Below are positions 18,901 through 26,637 of a stretch of DNA of 64,000 bases, one piece after another (the stretch's first letter is position 1; every line of letters starts with the position of its first letter). Position numbers and translations under genes: made by a program. Below the pieces are notes generated by a model. The model worked only from the letters and a program-made list of their open reading frames with translations. It ran no database searches and was not told where the DNA came from. The stretch is from Peptococcaceae bacterium 1109. Lineage in GTDB: Bacteria; Bacillota; Limnochordia; Darwinibacteriales; Darwinibacteriaceae. Where the stretch lies: NCBI GenBank assembly GCA_001028815.1, contig LDJB01000002.1, forward strand, positions 248,001-312,000, read 5' to 3'.

Positions 18901-19119
18901 GGGCAGGGCGTGGCGGATGCGGTCCTTCATCTCTTGAGCAGCTTTTTTGGTAAAGGTAATCGCGGCGATCTGGTCCATGGTAAAGCCATTCTCCAGGAGA
19001 TAGATAAACCGCTCCACCAAGACCTTGGTCTTTCCCGAACCTGCACCCGCGGTCACCACCGTGTCTTGAGCAATGCTCTGAATTGCTGCAAGCTGCTGCG
19101 GTGTTGGGTCAAAACTCAT
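15970..19119 (-). CDS. addA: ATP-dependent helicase-nuclease subunit A (AddA type)
   Basis: UvrD/Rep-type 3'-5' helicase fused to a RecB-type nuclease, processing double-strand breaks for RecA. It has 1049 residues (B. subtilis AddA about 1230). Walker A TAGAGSGKTKV is at 23-33, motif II VDEFQDTNPVQM near 325, QSIYRFRGAEV and the late TVHGSKGLEFPVVF and LLYVAVTRAEEEL motifs follow, and the nuclease IVDFKSNW lies near 950. Two CxxC pairs bracket the nuclease domain (RCPRCYY near 813 and HCSECGE at 1041-1044). That suggests a metal or Fe-S cluster, which B. subtilis AddA lacks. It overlaps addB by ATGA. Confidence 0.93.
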   Translation of the reverse strand: MSFDPTPQQLAAIQSIAQDTVVTAGAGSGKTKVLVERFIYLLENGFTMDQIAAITFTKKAAQEMKDRIRHALPHMEDLVETAQISTIHSLCQRIILEHPREAGIDPRCRVVEEWEADAILVQVITELVQSVELEGEYRTTTDAVELIYTLYKEMLRRGDTSFRKHYPAVDVEGAVEELCQVVESFLREMGRTTLTQRQGVVISRLEARWPQIKVDLQSGGGVFVEDGLEALEDFLGGNWGKLKPVVGEVKEAAGAVRLALRESQAALVLTQLGDLLEQVHQRYRAAKRNLGIIDFGDLELTAAELLKDPNVVRDYDFRHVMVDEFQDTNPVQMQIVQGLCSQGAKLFIVGDPKQSIYRFRGAEVKVFAKAREDITVSGQHVPLDTNFRSRPEIIKFTNAFFKELMEGDPIGYEKSQYDKEAAGRPLVHVLEIDGENASLGEGRELEAERIAWQIRELVDSGRYAYKQITLLFRTRTYMRIYERALQAAGIPYVNLSGRGFYSRQEVQDILNYFAWLEDPDDYVAKLAVLRSPFYNVSDEGLYWEQQGKREHMSPEDRAGVEQAHRDREHLVKFVRTRPAPYVMQEMLERTDYISTTSRLPFGEQKAANVEKLLQQSWDLFTRGHISCADQLQYISIVRRGSDDESEAQLDAEHADVVVIRTVHGSKGLEFPVVFVPDTSGRLTKSMGAQVVYHPQVGLAYKGTTAYERAKELHEAEELSEARRLLYVAVTRAEEELYLCGITGAATSKSWWQWISEILPVVPGELYDFASPAEAPPAALVEVGREETAAGEELLGPPAPSYTQVAFSVTALMTYARCPRCYYLRYILGIPEQIRGLGSDGQVKAPSTRLTGLERGNIVHRVCERISDPAELTELITFAAALEGVVLSPSQVRDIASTVQPYLESPFFKKVQRGETEIHREYDFAVPLGTRFVINGTIDQVFLDDELEIVDFKSNWIRPEEVPQEGERYRWQLRAYAWAAAKLFGRPVIRSQAYFLIPNSVFALDGPALDLNAVEADLLHACESIIAGEQHGIAGFPRSPHCSECGEWEE

Positions 19120-21581
19120 CCGATCCCCACCTCCCTACGGCTGATCCCTTGATAAGGGCAGTAACTGCACACCTGGCTAGAACTGGGTTCTGCAGGGAAC
19201 TTCCCTGCAAAAATGCCCCCTAGCAGACTGCTGATGGTTTCCTGAAAGAACCCCAGCTGGGCTAGGAAGTCCTCCTTGGCCAGGCAGTTGTCGCCCCGGC
19301 GAAGGAGGAGGGGCTCAGTCCAATCTTCCTGGAAAATCCCCACCCGTTTGGCGGTAGTCGTGAGGTAGTAGCCCACCCCCACGTTTTCTGCAGCAGGCAG
19401 GAGTTCTTGGGCCGCTAACAGGTAGGCGGCAATTTGCACATCTTTTCCCAAACGCACCTCTGTTGCTGTAGGGGCGCTGCCTGTCTTGTAGTCGTACAGC
19501 ACATAACTGCCATCAGGGGCAAGGTCAATGCGGTCGATGACCCCCCTAAGCTCCACCTGGTACTCGCTGCCATCCGCCAAAACCACTGGGATCATGAGGC
19601 CCCGGAACCTCCGCTCTAGGAAGGTGGGCCGCCAGCCCTGGGAAGCCAGGCCCAGGTCATACCGGATAAACCTTCTCAGCATCCTCAGCAGACGGGGGGG
19701 CGCAGGCATCCCCAGCTCGGCATAGTGCTCCTGGAGAAGCCCCTCAACCTCCCCCTGGCCTTGGGAAATGGTGGGCAGGGGACCTTCTGAGTGGTTCTCC
19801 CAGAACTTCTGCAGTACGCTGTGGACAATCCGCCCCTCATCCAGGGCAGTTGGCTCTAGAGACTCCTCTTCTAAGGGGTCCAGCTTCAGGACAAAGGCGC
19901 AGAAAAAGTGGTACGGGCAGCGGGCATAGCGGTTCAGCTGAGAGACGCTCAACCCTTCTGCCAGAATCCGGGCGCGGATTTCCTCCACCACTTTCGGGTC
20001 TGCCAGGCTCGTAAATTCGGGCTGAGGCCGCCAAATGGGAAGCCTATCCCCCCCTGATGCCCGGCGCTCCTCATCCACTCGGGAAATAACGGTGGAGGGC
20101 AGGTTCAGCTTCCCTTCGTGATCTGTTTGAGGATAGTACAGGAAGACATCTTCCCCAGCCGATAGGATCAGCTTATACATGGCATGGGCGTCCTCACTAG
20201 CCTTCAAGCGAGTGAGCCAGTGCCTCCGGCTGTTCCGGGGGAAATCCCCTTGCACAAGGCCCCCAACGTGCAGTGCCTTGAGCCTGGCCGCCCCCAGCTC
20301 GCTGATGGGCAGCACCGCGATGCGGTCCGCGAGGGTGCGAGGGGGATTAACTCCGTAGTTTTGCATAATAGACCTCACGAGGAGCGCAAACCGCTCCAGG
20401 CTCACTACTGTCTCTGCGAGTTTAAGATCATCGAGGATCAGCTGGAGGGCGTCCCAGCTCTTGAGAAGCTCTGCCTTGGCAAGCAGGTCCCCAACCTGCC
20501 AGCGCTCTGGAGGGAAGTGGCCTAACAGCTTCTGAAGGCTGCGGGCGTGGGCCGCTAAGGGCTGGGCTGGGAACCCTTGGCTTACTTGTCGAACGAGCGT
20601 AAGTGCCCCTTCCCAACCAGGGAACGAGCCTAAATACTCCACCCAGGCCGGGAGCCCTTCCAAGGGCGGAGCTAGCCGCAAGGCGCGCCGCTCCTCTTCT
20701 GTAAGGGAGAAGGGCAAACCCCAGCCCGGTGCTGTGAGAAGCTGAAGGTGGCTCTTGTGCCACCCTGCAATCTCTCCTGTAAGAAAAGCGGATACAGCTC
20801 TCCCTAACGGGAGGTCCGCGAGGCTCTGTCCAGGCATGTTCCACGGAATGCCGTACTTTTCAAATATGGGCAGGAGAAGAGATGCGTAGTTCCGAGGTTC
20901 TGGAAAAGCCACCCCAATCTGGCGGGGGCTAAGGCCGTCCTCAAGCTGCCTTCGGACGGCCTTGGCAATTTCCTCGATTTCTGCCGCAGGGTCCAGCGCT
21001 GCGGTAATGCTGGGCTCACCTTCCCCTGGTTCGGGCTGAGCAAGCCGTAAAACCCGCCCCCGGGTTAGTTCCCGGATAAACTCCCCCTCCAAGGGGGTGA
21101 GTTCAGGCAGCCCCACAAGCTCCACTTGCTGAAAACCCTGCAGAAACGCTGGGGGTGTATGCTGCAGAGAGATCAGGGCGCGCCGCAACTGGCCTGGGCC
21201 ATCCAGCACGCCGTAGGCCTCCAAACGGGCATGATAGGCTCGGTGCAATTTCTCCACTTCAGGGCGGGCTGCACTAGGCAGCTCGTCCAACTTTAGCTCG
21301 CCGTAATCCACCTGGTGGAGCAGCCAGCGCACTTCATCCACGAACCCGGGGTAATGGGCAATTGGGGCGAAGTATTCCAAATCAGGGAGGAGCTGTTCCA
21401 CCGCCTCCCACACAGCGACAGTCTCCAGCACCCAATCCTCCCGGTAAACCACTCCCCGCTCCTTCAGAATGCGGGATGCGAGCCCCTGAATGGTCAGGGG
21501 CTGGAGGCGGCCTTGGCTGTAAACGGCCTGCCAGCGCAGCTCCTGGAAGAACTTAGGCGGGACAATCTGGAGAACTTTCAT
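19116..21581 (-). CDS. addB: AddB-like nuclease subunit of the helicase-nuclease complex
   Basis: 821-residue partner of AddA with a C-terminal PD-(D/E)XK nuclease: RYARCPYHFFC near 585, DRIDLAPDGSYVLYDYKTGS, and a terminal CSYCPYQGIS. It is much shorter than B. subtilis AddB (about 1160) and shows no Walker A at its N-terminus (MKVLQIVPPKFFQEL), so it is likely a structural and nuclease subunit without ATPase activity. In AddB-type Fe-S nucleases the last ligand lies five residues after CxxC; here that position (814) is Ser, although an extra Cys sits in CPYHFFC. The start ATG 21581 is 7 nt after AAGGAG. The in-frame extension to 21638 runs into the helicase gene and is rejected. Confidence 0.82.
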   Translation of the reverse strand: MKVLQIVPPKFFQELRWQAVYSQGRLQPLTIQGLASRILKERGVVYREDWVLETVAVWEAVEQLLPDLEYFAPIAHYPGFVDEVRWLLHQVDYGELKLDELPSAARPEVEKLHRAYHARLEAYGVLDGPGQLRRALISLQHTPPAFLQGFQQVELVGLPELTPLEGEFIRELTRGRVLRLAQPEPGEGEPSITAALDPAAEIEEIAKAVRRQLEDGLSPRQIGVAFPEPRNYASLLLPIFEKYGIPWNMPGQSLADLPLGRAVSAFLTGEIAGWHKSHLQLLTAPGWGLPFSLTEEERRALRLAPPLEGLPAWVEYLGSFPGWEGALTLVRQVSQGFPAQPLAAHARSLQKLLGHFPPERWQVGDLLAKAELLKSWDALQLILDDLKLAETVVSLERFALLVRSIMQNYGVNPPRTLADRIAVLPISELGAARLKALHVGGLVQGDFPRNSRRHWLTRLKASEDAHAMYKLILSAGEDVFLYYPQTDHEGKLNLPSTVISRVDEERRASGGDRLPIWRPQPEFTSLADPKVVEEIRARILAEGLSVSQLNRYARCPYHFFCAFVLKLDPLEEESLEPTALDEGRIVHSVLQKFWENHSEGPLPTISQGQGEVEGLLQEHYAELGMPAPPRLLRMLRRFIRYDLGLASQGWRPTFLERRFRGLMIPVVLADGSEYQVELRGVIDRIDLAPDGSYVLYDYKTGSAPTATEVRLGKDVQIAAYLLAAQELLPAAENVGVGYYLTTTAKRVGIFQEDWTEPLLLRRGDNCLAKEDFLAQLGFFQETISSLLGGIFAGKFPAEPSSSQVCSYCPYQGISRREVGIG

Positions 21582-21592
21582 GCAATCACTCC

Positions 21593-23833
21593 TTAGAGCC
21601 AGATGGAAACTTCGTCCCGATCCATCTTGGCGATGCACTCCTTGAGCTTGCCGCTCAAGATGGGATCATCCTCCAGCACGGCGTTGCGTACCTGCCGCAA
21701 GAGATCAATCCCCCGGCGGAAGCTGAACACCAAGTCCCCCTCGTCAATGGGGGAATCCTGCAGGATATCTCCAAAGCTTTCCCCTTGGGTCCAGCGGTAA
21801 GCAAGGGCGGCAACGTGATCGTTGAACTGCACTGTGCTGTAGCCCAAGAAACGCTCTTCCATCTTGGTGAGGAAATGGTAGATCTTCTGGACGGGGCCCA
21901 TGTCAATGCGGTGCTTTAAACGGACCTCGTTCTTCCGGGGTTCGTAGCCAATCGACACACACAACGCATTAAGCTCCGCAGGTGAGTAGGAATGGAACAG
22001 CCCTTCCATGAACATTTCCACCACCAAGAGCTCGTGGCCGTGAATCCTGCCGGCAAGCTCCCCTGCGGCGGTGAGGCGATCCCCCTCCAGGTAGCCCAAG
22101 GCGCTAAGCAGGGCCTGTTTATCGTGGAACTCTTGGATATAGCGGTCCCTAGGGTCAAGTCCCCGTTCCCGCTCTAAGAGGCGCTCAAACCGCCTCAAGA
22201 GCCTCCGGAAAATGCGCAGCTCCTTCCTGCAGGTGCGAGGGTCCTTGCCTGTGCAAAACTCTTGCTCCAGCCTATCGAAGCGCTTTTCGAGTGAGCGGAG
22301 TTGAGACTTGAGGCGCCGCTTCCCTTTGCCGTGGCGCTCAGCTGCCAGGCGGATTTCTAGGTCCTGCTTCTTCCGGAGCAGGCTGTCAAATACTGGGGGC
22401 CCATAGCGGGCAAGCTCTTCTAGGACCATCTCCATCTGGATCTGGATAGCATCCCGCTCCGCAAAAGCCTGGTAAGTGGCGAAGTTCTGCCCCAAGATGC
22501 GGTAAATGGTCTCTTGATCGTAGTTGCGAATGAGGTTGACCACAGAGTTGTAGGTGAGGGAAAACTGGCTCTGGAGCGGCTCGATTTCATTCTCATTCAT
22601 GCTGGGGAACTGGGTGGGGTCGAAATAGCTCAGGTCAGCAATGGTGAAGACATAACCTACCGTGTCAATTCCCCGGCGCCCTGCCCGCCCTGCCATCTGG
22701 AAGTACTCACGGTTTGTGAGGGGGCGGAAGCTCACCCCGTCCCACTTAGTGCTGGAATCAAAGCAGACGGTGCGGCAGGGGAAGTTCAGGCCCACCGCAA
22801 AGGTTTCGGTGCAGTAGAGCACTTGGATCAGGCGCTTGGTGAACAGCTCCTCCACGATGTCCTTCAGTACGGGGAGCATGCCCGCGTGATGGTAGGCAAT
22901 CCCCCTCAGGAGAAGCCTGCGCAGAGCGGGCCAGCGTTCGCTCTCAATGGAGGGGTAACGCTGGGCCACTTCCGTGATCACAGCTTGTACCTCTTGGGCC
23001 TGCTCTTCGTCGAGGAAATTGAAGTTATCCCCCAGTTCCAACGCACTAGCCTCGCACTTCCGCCTGCTGAAAGTGAAGAACAAGCAAGGCAGATATCCAT
23101 CTTTGATCCGTTCGATTAGGTCAAGGTGGGTAGTGGGAGAAACGGTGTCAGAAGTTCGCTGCAAATGGCGGGGCAGCGCAAGGAAACTGCTGTACTTCCG
23201 CTTAATCTTGCCGATGGTGGTAAAGCCCAAGGAGCGCTCGAAGAGGGAGTGCTTAAGAGGCACCACCCGCTCATAGTGCTTGATCACTGCCACGGGCCGG
23301 CCTTGGACACTTTCAATCCATCCCGCCAGCTGATCTACGTTGGGGATGGTAGCGCTCAGGCCCAAGAAGCGCATGAAGCCCGGCATAAAGATCAGGCTTT
23401 CTTCCCACACGCTTCCCCGCTGAGGGTCATCAATATAGTGGATTTCATCAAAGATCACATAGCGGACGTCTTTCACCCGCTCCACATCTTCTTGGAGCAT
23501 GTTGCGGAAGATCTCCGTTGTCATAATCAAGATGGGAGCATCAGGGTTGATAACCACGTCCCCTGTAAGGATGCCCACGGCCTCTTCCCCTACATGGGCT
23601 TTGAACTCCTTAAACTTCTGGTTGCTCAGAGCCTTAATGGGGGCGGTGTAAATCACCCTGCCCCCTGATTTGTAAATTTTCTCGATGACATAATCGGCCA
23701 CAAGCGTTTTACCTACACCGGTTGGAGCAGCAACCAATACCGACATGTTTTCATCGATTTTGGCCACCGCTTCTTGTTGAAAGGGATCGAGCACAAACCC
23801 ACGGTAAGTTTGGTGAAGCTGGTGTCTTGTCAA
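21593..23833 (-). CDS. Ski2-like DEAD/DEAH-box helicase
   Basis: 746-residue superfamily 2 helicase of the Ski2/Mtr4/HelY group, likely an RNA helicase in RNA turnover or surveillance. Motifs: Q-motif-like LDPFQQEAV, Walker A APTGVGKT at 36-43, TAPIKALSNQKF, motif II DEIHYIDDPQRG at 129, LGLSATIPN, the second RecA domain FAVGLNFPCRTV, and QMAGRAGRRG. The C-terminal portion has a long basic coiled-coil (KGKRRLKSQLRSLEKRF region) and a DSHCT-like helical end. The start at 23833 overlaps the upstream kinase stop by 4 nt. The TAA stop and the following AAGGAG serve addB. Confidence 0.9.
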   Translation of the reverse strand: MTRHQLHQTYRGFVLDPFQQEAVAKIDENMSVLVAAPTGVGKTLVADYVIEKIYKSGGRVIYTAPIKALSNQKFKEFKAHVGEEAVGILTGDVVINPDAPILIMTTEIFRNMLQEDVERVKDVRYVIFDEIHYIDDPQRGSVWEESLIFMPGFMRFLGLSATIPNVDQLAGWIESVQGRPVAVIKHYERVVPLKHSLFERSLGFTTIGKIKRKYSSFLALPRHLQRTSDTVSPTTHLDLIERIKDGYLPCLFFTFSRRKCEASALELGDNFNFLDEEQAQEVQAVITEVAQRYPSIESERWPALRRLLLRGIAYHHAGMLPVLKDIVEELFTKRLIQVLYCTETFAVGLNFPCRTVCFDSSTKWDGVSFRPLTNREYFQMAGRAGRRGIDTVGYVFTIADLSYFDPTQFPSMNENEIEPLQSQFSLTYNSVVNLIRNYDQETIYRILGQNFATYQAFAERDAIQIQMEMVLEELARYGPPVFDSLLRKKQDLEIRLAAERHGKGKRRLKSQLRSLEKRFDRLEQEFCTGKDPRTCRKELRIFRRLLRRFERLLERERGLDPRDRYIQEFHDKQALLSALGYLEGDRLTAAGELAGRIHGHELLVVEMFMEGLFHSYSPAELNALCVSIGYEPRKNEVRLKHRIDMGPVQKIYHFLTKMEERFLGYSTVQFNDHVAALAYRWTQGESFGDILQDSPIDEGDLVFSFRRGIDLLRQVRNAVLEDDPILSGKLKECIAKMDRDEVSIWL

Positions 23834-25254
23834 CGCGGCCCTCCTATTCCTAGGGATACTTCAGCGGCAAAGGCTGAGGAGGAAATGGTATCACCCATAC
23901 CCACGGTGCTCACAGGATTGGGTACGATATGGGCTGGCGTGAGAATGCAGATGTGATCTTCCCTCTCCATTATCCCCGTGGAAGTGAATTCACTGGTTAT
24001 AGGATATCCAACCTGGCGTGCTTCTTCCGCAAAAGCCTCCAGTTGAGACATTCCTACCTCAGAAAGGGGCACGTTAGCCATCTGGCCCACTGCCTCCCAG
24101 GGAACAGCGCCCCCTTGCTTGGCCTTTACCCCATTTACTGCAGAAGCAAACAAGCAGGCCTGGCGCACTTTCTCTGGGCTGACAGGATAGGGCTTGCGGA
24201 TCAGCACAATATAATAACCGAGGTTGTGCAGGTGCAGCCTAGGGAGGCCGAACTCCCTAAAGAGCCGGAGAGCCCCTTGATAAAGGCTGAAACTCCGCTC
24301 ATCCCGAGCGATCTCCCCTGCCTCTTCCGCAAAGCCCAAGCAGTCCAACGCCCGCATGATTTCCGCTTCATTGATCCCGAAGCTGTGGAAGCGGGGAATG
24401 AGAGCCTTAAGAAGCACAGACTCTTGCTCTGGGTTAGACATGGGCAGGTACTCGCAGTGCAGCCTAAGGTTGGGGTTCCCCGAGCGCAAGGCTGTGAGCT
24501 GCCTGAGACTGAGCTGGATAAACTCCTCTAAGGTCTCTGCCCGCCCCTCAATCCGCCCGTGATGATAACCTGCCATAAACCCGCAGTCCACTGCGGCACC
24601 CACTTCTGGGAGGAACGCCTCCATCTCTTCGGAAAAGCCCATTGCGGCCAAGGGATTACGGGTCCCTAGGATGATGCGGTTGGCCCGGACGGTGGTGACC
24701 ACCCGATCCCCAAAGACATAGGACGTATCTTTGGGGTATTCAAAGATATAGTTTATCTTTGTCCAATCGCTGTTTACTCCATCCCGAATGGGCACCCAGT
24801 TGAGAGCCCCCTCGATGGTTACAGGGAACTTCACCCGGCTGTCGTACATCTCTGCCTGAAGCTTAGACAGGACGGGGTTGTAAACATAGGCATCCCCGCC
24901 CAAGGCGGCCATCTGATTGGCAATAATCCCCGCTTGGCCACCCATGGCTTCGGTATGCTCGGGGAAGTACTGCAAGAACCACTCCCCAAGCTCAGCCTGG
25001 ACGATGTCGTAATAGGACTTCCCCGCAGCCAAGCATTCTTCTAGCAGGGCAAGGAAATGTCCGGGCGTGGACACTGGGCGGCCTGGGAGGCGGCTGTGAT
25101 CGCCTGCCAAGAGCTCGGGATGATCCCGGCAGATAGCAGCCACATCCTCTGGACGCACACTGATCACCATATCCACATTGGCATTAAAGGCGGAAAACAC
25201 TCGGCAGTCGATGGTTGTGGCCACCGCTTCCCGAAGATAGGCGTTCCAACTCAT
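23830..25254 (-). CDS. ADP-dependent sugar kinase (glucokinase/phosphofructokinase family), copy 2
   Basis: 474-residue homologue of the kinase at 4813-6249. Shared blocks include SAFNANVDMVI with Asp 28, AMGGQAGIIANQMAALGG, HNLGYYIVLIRKPY, ACLFASAVNGVKAKQGG and the catalytic STVGMGDTISSSAF with Asp about 455. All key residues of the ADP-dependent glucokinase/phosphofructokinase family are retained. The ATG at 25254 follows AAGGAG located in the last codons of rbsK, and its end overlaps the helicase gene. Position next to ribokinase suggests a sugar-phosphate role, but the substrate is unknown. The two copies differ in most residues outside the motifs, so this is not a recent duplication. Confidence 0.87.
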   Translation of the reverse strand: MSWNAYLREAVATTIDCRVFSAFNANVDMVISVRPEDVAAICRDHPELLAGDHSRLPGRPVSTPGHFLALLEECLAAGKSYYDIVQAELGEWFLQYFPEHTEAMGGQAGIIANQMAALGGDAYVYNPVLSKLQAEMYDSRVKFPVTIEGALNWVPIRDGVNSDWTKINYIFEYPKDTSYVFGDRVVTTVRANRIILGTRNPLAAMGFSEEMEAFLPEVGAAVDCGFMAGYHHGRIEGRAETLEEFIQLSLRQLTALRSGNPNLRLHCEYLPMSNPEQESVLLKALIPRFHSFGINEAEIMRALDCLGFAEEAGEIARDERSFSLYQGALRLFREFGLPRLHLHNLGYYIVLIRKPYPVSPEKVRQACLFASAVNGVKAKQGGAVPWEAVGQMANVPLSEVGMSQLEAFAEEARQVGYPITSEFTSTGIMEREDHICILTPAHIVPNPVSTVGMGDTISSSAFAAEVSLGIGGPR

Positions 25255-25258
25255 GGCT

Positions 25259-26182
25259 TTATGACTCCTTTAGGAATGCTAATACTTCCGCGCGGGTGGG
25301 AACGGAGGGCTGGGCTCCAGGCCGGGTTACCGCGATAGCCGCGGCGGCGTTTGCATATTGGGCCGCTTCCTCTAAGGACTTCCCTTCCCCGAGCATCACC
25401 GCAAGGGCTCCGGTGAATGTATCTCCAGCAGCCACCGTATCAACAACCTCTACTTTATGAGCGGGGATGTGGAACTCCCCTTGAGAACTGAGGCCGTAAA
25501 CACCCCGAGCTCCTAAGGTAATGATTACCTGGCCTACACCCTTGCCCCGGAGAATCTCCGCTGCCTGGCGGGCGCTGTCCACATCACTTACTTCGACCCC
25601 GGTAAGGAGAGCCGCTTCTGTTTCGTTAGGAGTGATGACGGAAACATGCCGGAACAGCTCAGCAGGGAGCTCCGCGGCTGGGGCCGGATTAAGGACAGTA
25701 AGTTTCCCCAGTTCCCACCCGACCTTTAGGGCGCGGGCAACGGCATCCAAGGGCGTTTCCAGCTGTACCACCAGGGCATCGGCTTCCTCAATTAGGGGAC
25801 GGATGTTTTCCACATCCTCTGGGGTATAGGCGCCGTTGGCACCAGGGACCACAATAATGCGATTGCTGCCCCGCTCATCTAAAATGATGGACGCGATCCC
25901 TGTGGGGTGCTCCTTGTCGATGATTATCCCTTCTGTGGAAATCCCCTGTTCTGCTAAACTGCGCACCTGGTCCTGGCCAAAAAGGTCATCCCCGACCCTG
26001 CCTGCCATGACCGTATGGGCGCCCTGCTTGCAGGCGGCAACGGCTTGGTTGGCCCCTTTGCCCCCAAAAAACCGGCTAAATTCCTTGCCCACGATTGTTT
26101 CCCCATCTTGCGGGACCCTGGGCGTCCGCACCACCAGGTCCACATTTAAGCTGCCTACTACTACGATTTTTACTGGTTCCAT
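25259..26182 (-). CDS. rbsK: ribokinase
   Basis: PfkB-family sugar kinase, 307 residues, phosphorylating D-ribose at O5. The N-terminal GSLNVDLVVRTPRVPQDGET, the FGGKGANQAVAA loop at 39-50, VITPNETEAALLTG, and VVDTVAAGDTFTGAL with the catalytic Asp 254 match ribokinase rather than fructokinase. The start ATG has GGAGG upstream at slightly long spacing. It is the first gene of the minus-strand run extending to 8077. No ribose transporter is adjacent; ribose could come from nucleosides, which would fit deoC further down the same run. Confidence 0.92.
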   Translation of the reverse strand: MEPVKIVVVGSLNVDLVVRTPRVPQDGETIVGKEFSRFFGGKGANQAVAACKQGAHTVMAGRVGDDLFGQDQVRSLAEQGISTEGIIIDKEHPTGIASIILDERGSNRIIVVPGANGAYTPEDVENIRPLIEEADALVVQLETPLDAVARALKVGWELGKLTVLNPAPAAELPAELFRHVSVITPNETEAALLTGVEVSDVDSARQAAEILRGKGVGQVIITLGARGVYGLSSQGEFHIPAHKVEVVDTVAAGDTFTGALAVMLGEGKSLEEAAQYANAAAAIAVTRPGAQPSVPTRAEVLAFLKES

Positions 26183-26288
26183 ATTTGCTAACCTCCACCC
26201 TCAAGGAAAAGGGCAATCTCGCCCACTGTAATTTTCTAAAGGCAGTCCCAATCTTCCTGCAAAAGAAAGGGTTTCCCCAACCCCGCTG

Positions 26289-26317
26289 TTGTAAACGACA
26301 AATAGAAGGTGTATACT
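26289..26317 (+). promoter_or_regulatory. sigma-A-type promoter for the NifU-like gene and queG
   Basis: TTGTAA at 26289-26294 and TATACT at 26312-26317 are separated by exactly 17 bp, 35 nt upstream of the GTG start. Match is 4/6 and 5/6 to consensus. It is the only strong plus-strand promoter in this 170-bp divergent gap. Confidence 0.65.
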
Positions 26318-26351
26318 AATAAATAACTGAATAGGCAAGGAGGTGTCTGGC

Positions 26352-26579
26352 GTGAAAGAACGCGTTGAAGCGGTTTTGGATAGAATTCGTCCTGCGATTC
26401 AGGCCGATGGAGGCAACGTTGAACTTGTTGATGTGAATGAGGACACCAAAGTTGTTACGGTGAAGCTGACGGGTGCATGCGTTGGCTGCCCAATGTCTCA
26501 ACTGACGTTGAAGGCTGGTATAGAGAGAATTATTAAGCATGAAATCCCCGAAATTGTGTCGGTGGAATCTGCTAACTAG
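26352..26579 (+). CDS. NifU C-terminal-domain iron-sulfur protein (NfuA-type)
   Basis: 75-residue Fe-S scaffold or carrier of the NifU C-terminal domain family. LDRIRPAIQADGGNVELVDV is the domain start, and GACVGCPMSQLTLK supplies the CxxC (Cys 43 and 46) that binds a 4Fe-4S cluster across a dimer. The start is GTG 26352, 8 nt after AGGAGG; an in-frame GTG at 26343 abuts the Shine-Dalgarno and is rejected. The next gene encodes QueG, an enzyme with two 4Fe-4S clusters, so a cluster-delivery role for it is plausible. Confidence 0.93.
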   Translation: MKERVEAVLDRIRPAIQADGGNVELVDVNEDTKVVTVKLTGACVGCPMSQLTLKAGIERIIKHEIPEIVSVESAN

Positions 26580-26637
26580 GTGTACGGGGGAGGACAGTGT
26601 TCTCCCCTTTTTCGTTACCAGAAAAGGATGGTGCTCC

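Noticed and set aside
26289-26304. Possible catabolite-response (cre) element in TGTAAACGACAAA
   Set aside because: It misses conserved positions of the right half and coincides with a plain -35 region.
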